From Saprospiraceae bacterium (GTDB lineage Bacteria > Bacteroidota > Bacteroidia > Chitinophagales > Saprospiraceae), in contig JADJWN010000004.1 of NCBI GenBank assembly GCA_016716335.1, positions 62,001 to 126,000 on the forward strand: a stretch of DNA of 64,000 nucleotides, read 5' to 3'. Of the stretch, positions 62,290 through 64,000 are shown piece after piece; the first letter of the stretch is position 1, and each line of letters opens with the position of its first letter. The position numbers were made by a program, and so were the translations under genes. The notes under the pieces were generated by a model, which worked only from the letters and a program-made list of their open reading frames with translations, did no database searches and was not told the origin of the DNA.

Positions 62290-62970
62290 ATGAGCATCAC
62301 GAAGAAATTCCAATCAGCTAAAAAGAACTACAAAGTTACATTTTCCATTCCCGTAGATGTAGCTCCTAATGCAAAGACTGTTCAGGTAATCGGAGAATTC
62401 AACAACTGGGATATGCGTACTGCACCTTCCATGAAAGCTTCTAAAACTGAATATGCAGCCACTCTGGAACTGAATCCGGGTACTTATCAATTCCGTTATT
62501 TAATTGATGGATTGAGATGGGAGAATGATTTTGCTGCGGATAATTATGTAAGCAGTCCGTTTGCAGGCATCAATAATTCAGTATTGATACTGCCATCTGC
62601 AGGCGCAGCCACAGGAGCCAAGAGAGGACCAAAGCCCAAGGCTGAAAAAGCAGCCGCAGAAGCTCCCAAAGCAGCTACTGGAGCCAAGAGAGGACCAAAG
62701 CCCAAGGCTGAAAAAGCAGCAGTAGAAGCTCCCAAAGCAGCCACAGGTGCCAAGAGAGGACCAAAGCCCAAGGCTGAAAAAGCAGCTGCAGAAGCTCCTA
62801 AAGCAGCTACAGGTGCCAAGAGGGGACCAAAGCCCAAGGCTGAAAAAGCAGCCGCAGAAGCTCCTAAAGCAGCCACAGGTGCCAAGAGAGGACCGAAGCC
62901 CAAAACTGAATCATCAGCAGCTCCAAAACCTGCTTCTACAGGTAAGAGAGGAAGACCCAAAAAGGCTTGA
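62290..62970 (+). CDS. AMPK/isoamylase-type glycogen-binding domain (CBM48) with AT-hook-like repeat tail
   Basis: 226 residues. The first 100 form a CBM48: KNYKVTFSIPVDVAPNAKTV, GEFNNWDMRTAPSMKASKTE and ELNPGTYQFRYLIDGLRWEN. The tail is four exact-length 22-residue repeats (ATGAKRGPKPKAEKAAAEAP plus KA) and a last GKRGRPKKA, a canonical AT-hook core. The repeat is H1-like: Lys, Ala and Pro rich, able to bind the minor groove. No enzyme domain is attached. The protein may link a carbohydrate or protein partner to DNA, or act as a small chromatin-like factor; which of these is unknown. Confidence 0.8.
   Translation: MSITKKFQSAKKNYKVTFSIPVDVAPNAKTVQVIGEFNNWDMRTAPSMKASKTEYAATLELNPGTYQFRYLIDGLRWENDFAADNYVSSPFAGINNSVLILPSAGAATGAKRGPKPKAEKAAAEAPKAATGAKRGPKPKAEKAAVEAPKAATGAKRGPKPKAEKAAAEAPKAATGAKRGPKPKAEKAAAEAPKAATGAKRGPKPKTESSAAPKPASTGKRGRPKKA
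62608..62967 (+). repeat. 66-bp coding tandem repeat
   Basis: Four full units start at 62608, 62674, 62740 and 62806, and a degenerate fifth runs from 62872. Units differ by a few synonymous changes plus one Ala-to-Val. The in-frame period means copy number could change tail length without a frameshift. Confidence 0.85.
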
Positions 62971-63023
62971 TTAAATTTGCCTGAATTTCCGGCAATGATA
63001 GATTATATGCATTGCCTATAAAT

Positions 63024-63060
63024 AAAAAAGCCCGCATCCTTAAAAATGCGGGCTTTTTTA
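63024..63060. terminator. bidirectional intrinsic terminator
   Basis: GCCCGCAT pairs with ATGCGGGC around an 8-nt loop, with A-runs upstream and T6 downstream. It serves the CBM48 gene and the convergent prohibitin gene. Confidence 0.85.
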
Positions 63061-63073
63061 TTTGTGTTTTAAA

Positions 63074-63922
63074 TTAATTTCCACCTAAAATGATAGGCAA
63101 TCCTCCCTTGCCTTCACCGATGATTACCACCTTACTGTTGGGTGAATTGGCAAGTGTCAGTGTTGCTTCAATTCCTTTGTCTTTGAGGATATTTTCTGTG
63201 AGAGATGCATTGAGGATACGGTTGGCTTCGGCCTTTGCTTTTGCCTCTATGATTTTGCGTTCTGCCTCTTTTCTTTCTCTGTCCAATTTGAATTCGTACT
63301 GAAAAGCCAGCTGTTCTTCTCCCAGTTTTTGCTCTATGGCTTCCTTGAGTTTGGGTGGCAATGCTACCTCTCTGATCAGGATGGCATCAAGCGTAAGATT
63401 TTTTTTGGACACATTTTCAGAAGTTCGGTTGAAAATTTCCACCTGTATAGTTTCTCTTTTAGTACTGTACAATTCCTCCGGCAGATATTTTCCGATGACT
63501 TCACGGGTGGCAGATCTTATTTCAGGGATGATAATGCGTTGGGTATATTCCGGCCCCACGGTTTCGTGCAGATATCCCAGCCTTTCTACCTGAGGCAGAA
63601 ATCTGTAGGACAATTCAACCACGATGGTCAATCCGTTTTTCGAAAGTACCTCCATTTTTTCCACACCCTCTTTTACCCTTGTTTCATAAATATACATTTT
63701 GTTCCATGGTGCGACGACATGAAATCCGGGCTGGTAAATTTTATTTTTGTCAATGCCTCCGGAAAATCTCCTGAACAATACTCCGGCTTTTCCGGGTTCG
63801 ATGGTAAGGAAGGTCGTGGAGGACAATACGGAAAGCACGATGAAAGCTATAATTGCATAAACTCCGTATTTTATCACATTCAATGATGGGAGTTTGGGTG
63901 CATTGGGTTCTGTGAATGTCAT
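63074..63922 (-). CDS. prohibitin/SPFH family membrane protein
   Basis: 282 residues. One N-terminal membrane helix (YGVYAIIAFIVLSVLSSTTF), then the SPFH domain with PGKAGVLFRRFSGGIDKNKI and VELSYRFLPQVERLGYLHE. A coiled coil ends KEAERKIIEAKAKAEANRIL. Such proteins form ring-shaped oligomers on the membrane and often regulate proteases such as FtsH. Upstream sequence to the window end is AT-rich with no further gene visible. Confidence 0.9.
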   Translation of the reverse strand: MTFTEPNAPKLPSLNVIKYGVYAIIAFIVLSVLSSTTFLTIEPGKAGVLFRRFSGGIDKNKIYQPGFHVVAPWNKMYIYETRVKEGVEKMEVLSKNGLTIVVELSYRFLPQVERLGYLHETVGPEYTQRIIIPEIRSATREVIGKYLPEELYSTKRETIQVEIFNRTSENVSKKNLTLDAILIREVALPPKLKEAIEQKLGEEQLAFQYEFKLDRERKEAERKIIEAKAKAEANRILNASLTENILKDKGIEATLTLANSPNSKVVIIGEGKGGLPIILGGN

Positions 63923-64000
63923 AATATCAAATATTTTAGAGGGTTAAAAAATTTGAATAAATATATGCAGCATTTACAACAAATCCCATATCATTTGGAT

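Noticed and set aside
62544..62960. Long minus-strand frame opposite the CBM48 gene
   Set aside because: It mirrors the 66-bp repeats of the plus strand and encodes a low-complexity Ala/Leu/Gly pattern with no start context.

Overview
The window looks like a chromosome segment of a Bacteroidota bacterium, most likely of the Saprospiria group. Several signals agree: type IX secretion (T9SS) type A and type B C-terminal sorting domains, a PorD (DUF4835) gene in a bamD-rpoZ-coaBC-porD cluster, TAnnTTTG-type -7 promoter boxes, LytTR regulators with periplasmic propeller kinases, DUF4286, DUF4407 and DUF5777 proteins, and a proteorhodopsin/Blh pair. The group assignment is inference from gene content only.

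Layout. 1-0.8 kb: tail of a VanX-like D,D-dipeptidase converging on a Sua5/YciO-family gene. 1.0-14.3 kb: an accessory surface-protein locus. It opens with a large M43 metalloprotease whose signal-peptide codons contain a (TTTC)9 tract that leaves the gene out of frame here. Six head-to-tail copies (about 1.58 kb each) of a secreted propeller-like T9SS protein follow, separated by conserved hairpins. The M43 gene shares its 3' end with the array. Nearly all copies carry small indels. 14.5-26.2 kb: mostly housekeeping genes (DUF5995, TauE/SafE, methylmalonyl-CoA epimerase, a giant T9SS type B protein, aroQ, recQ, a KdsD/KpsF isomerase, an AI-2E transporter, a GT39-like membrane protein). 26.2-31.5 kb: AT-rich accessory genes on both sides of a short dnaE-type polymerase gene. 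That gene is preceded by 16-bp repeats and followed by toxin-antitoxin remnants, which are bounded by a 54-bp duplicate of its own 3' end. 31.9-33.7 kb: proton-pumping rhodopsin plus Blh carotene dioxygenase. 34.2-41.6 kb: a yceI-kinase-regulator operon, divergent from a cytochrome c/YceI/DUF5777 operon. 41.7-47.6 kb: DUF697-SHOCT protein, mscL, purA, gcvP.

47.6-50.5 kb: an AT-rich methylation/restriction island that mixes the two mutually exclusive pneumococcal Dpn cassettes. The order is a Dam-type (DpnM-like) methylase with a replaced C-terminus, a DpnI homologue, DpnD, and an N-terminally shortened DpnA-type methylase. 50.5-64 kb: DUF4286, DUF4407, MarC, TPR protein, BlaI/M56 pair, thioredoxin-fold protein, a Cys-rich secreted protein, the bamD-rpoZ-coaBC-porD-purN run, a CBM48 protein with an AT-hook-like repeat tail, and a prohibitin.

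Single-base homopolymer indels break several otherwise well-conserved genes (gcvP, AI-2E transporter, cytochrome, dpnI, relE). The array copies carry many more. This pattern fits residual long-read error that short-read polishing could not fix inside repeats, so frameshifts should not be read as biological without checking. No rRNA, tRNA, CRISPR array or intact transposase was seen.
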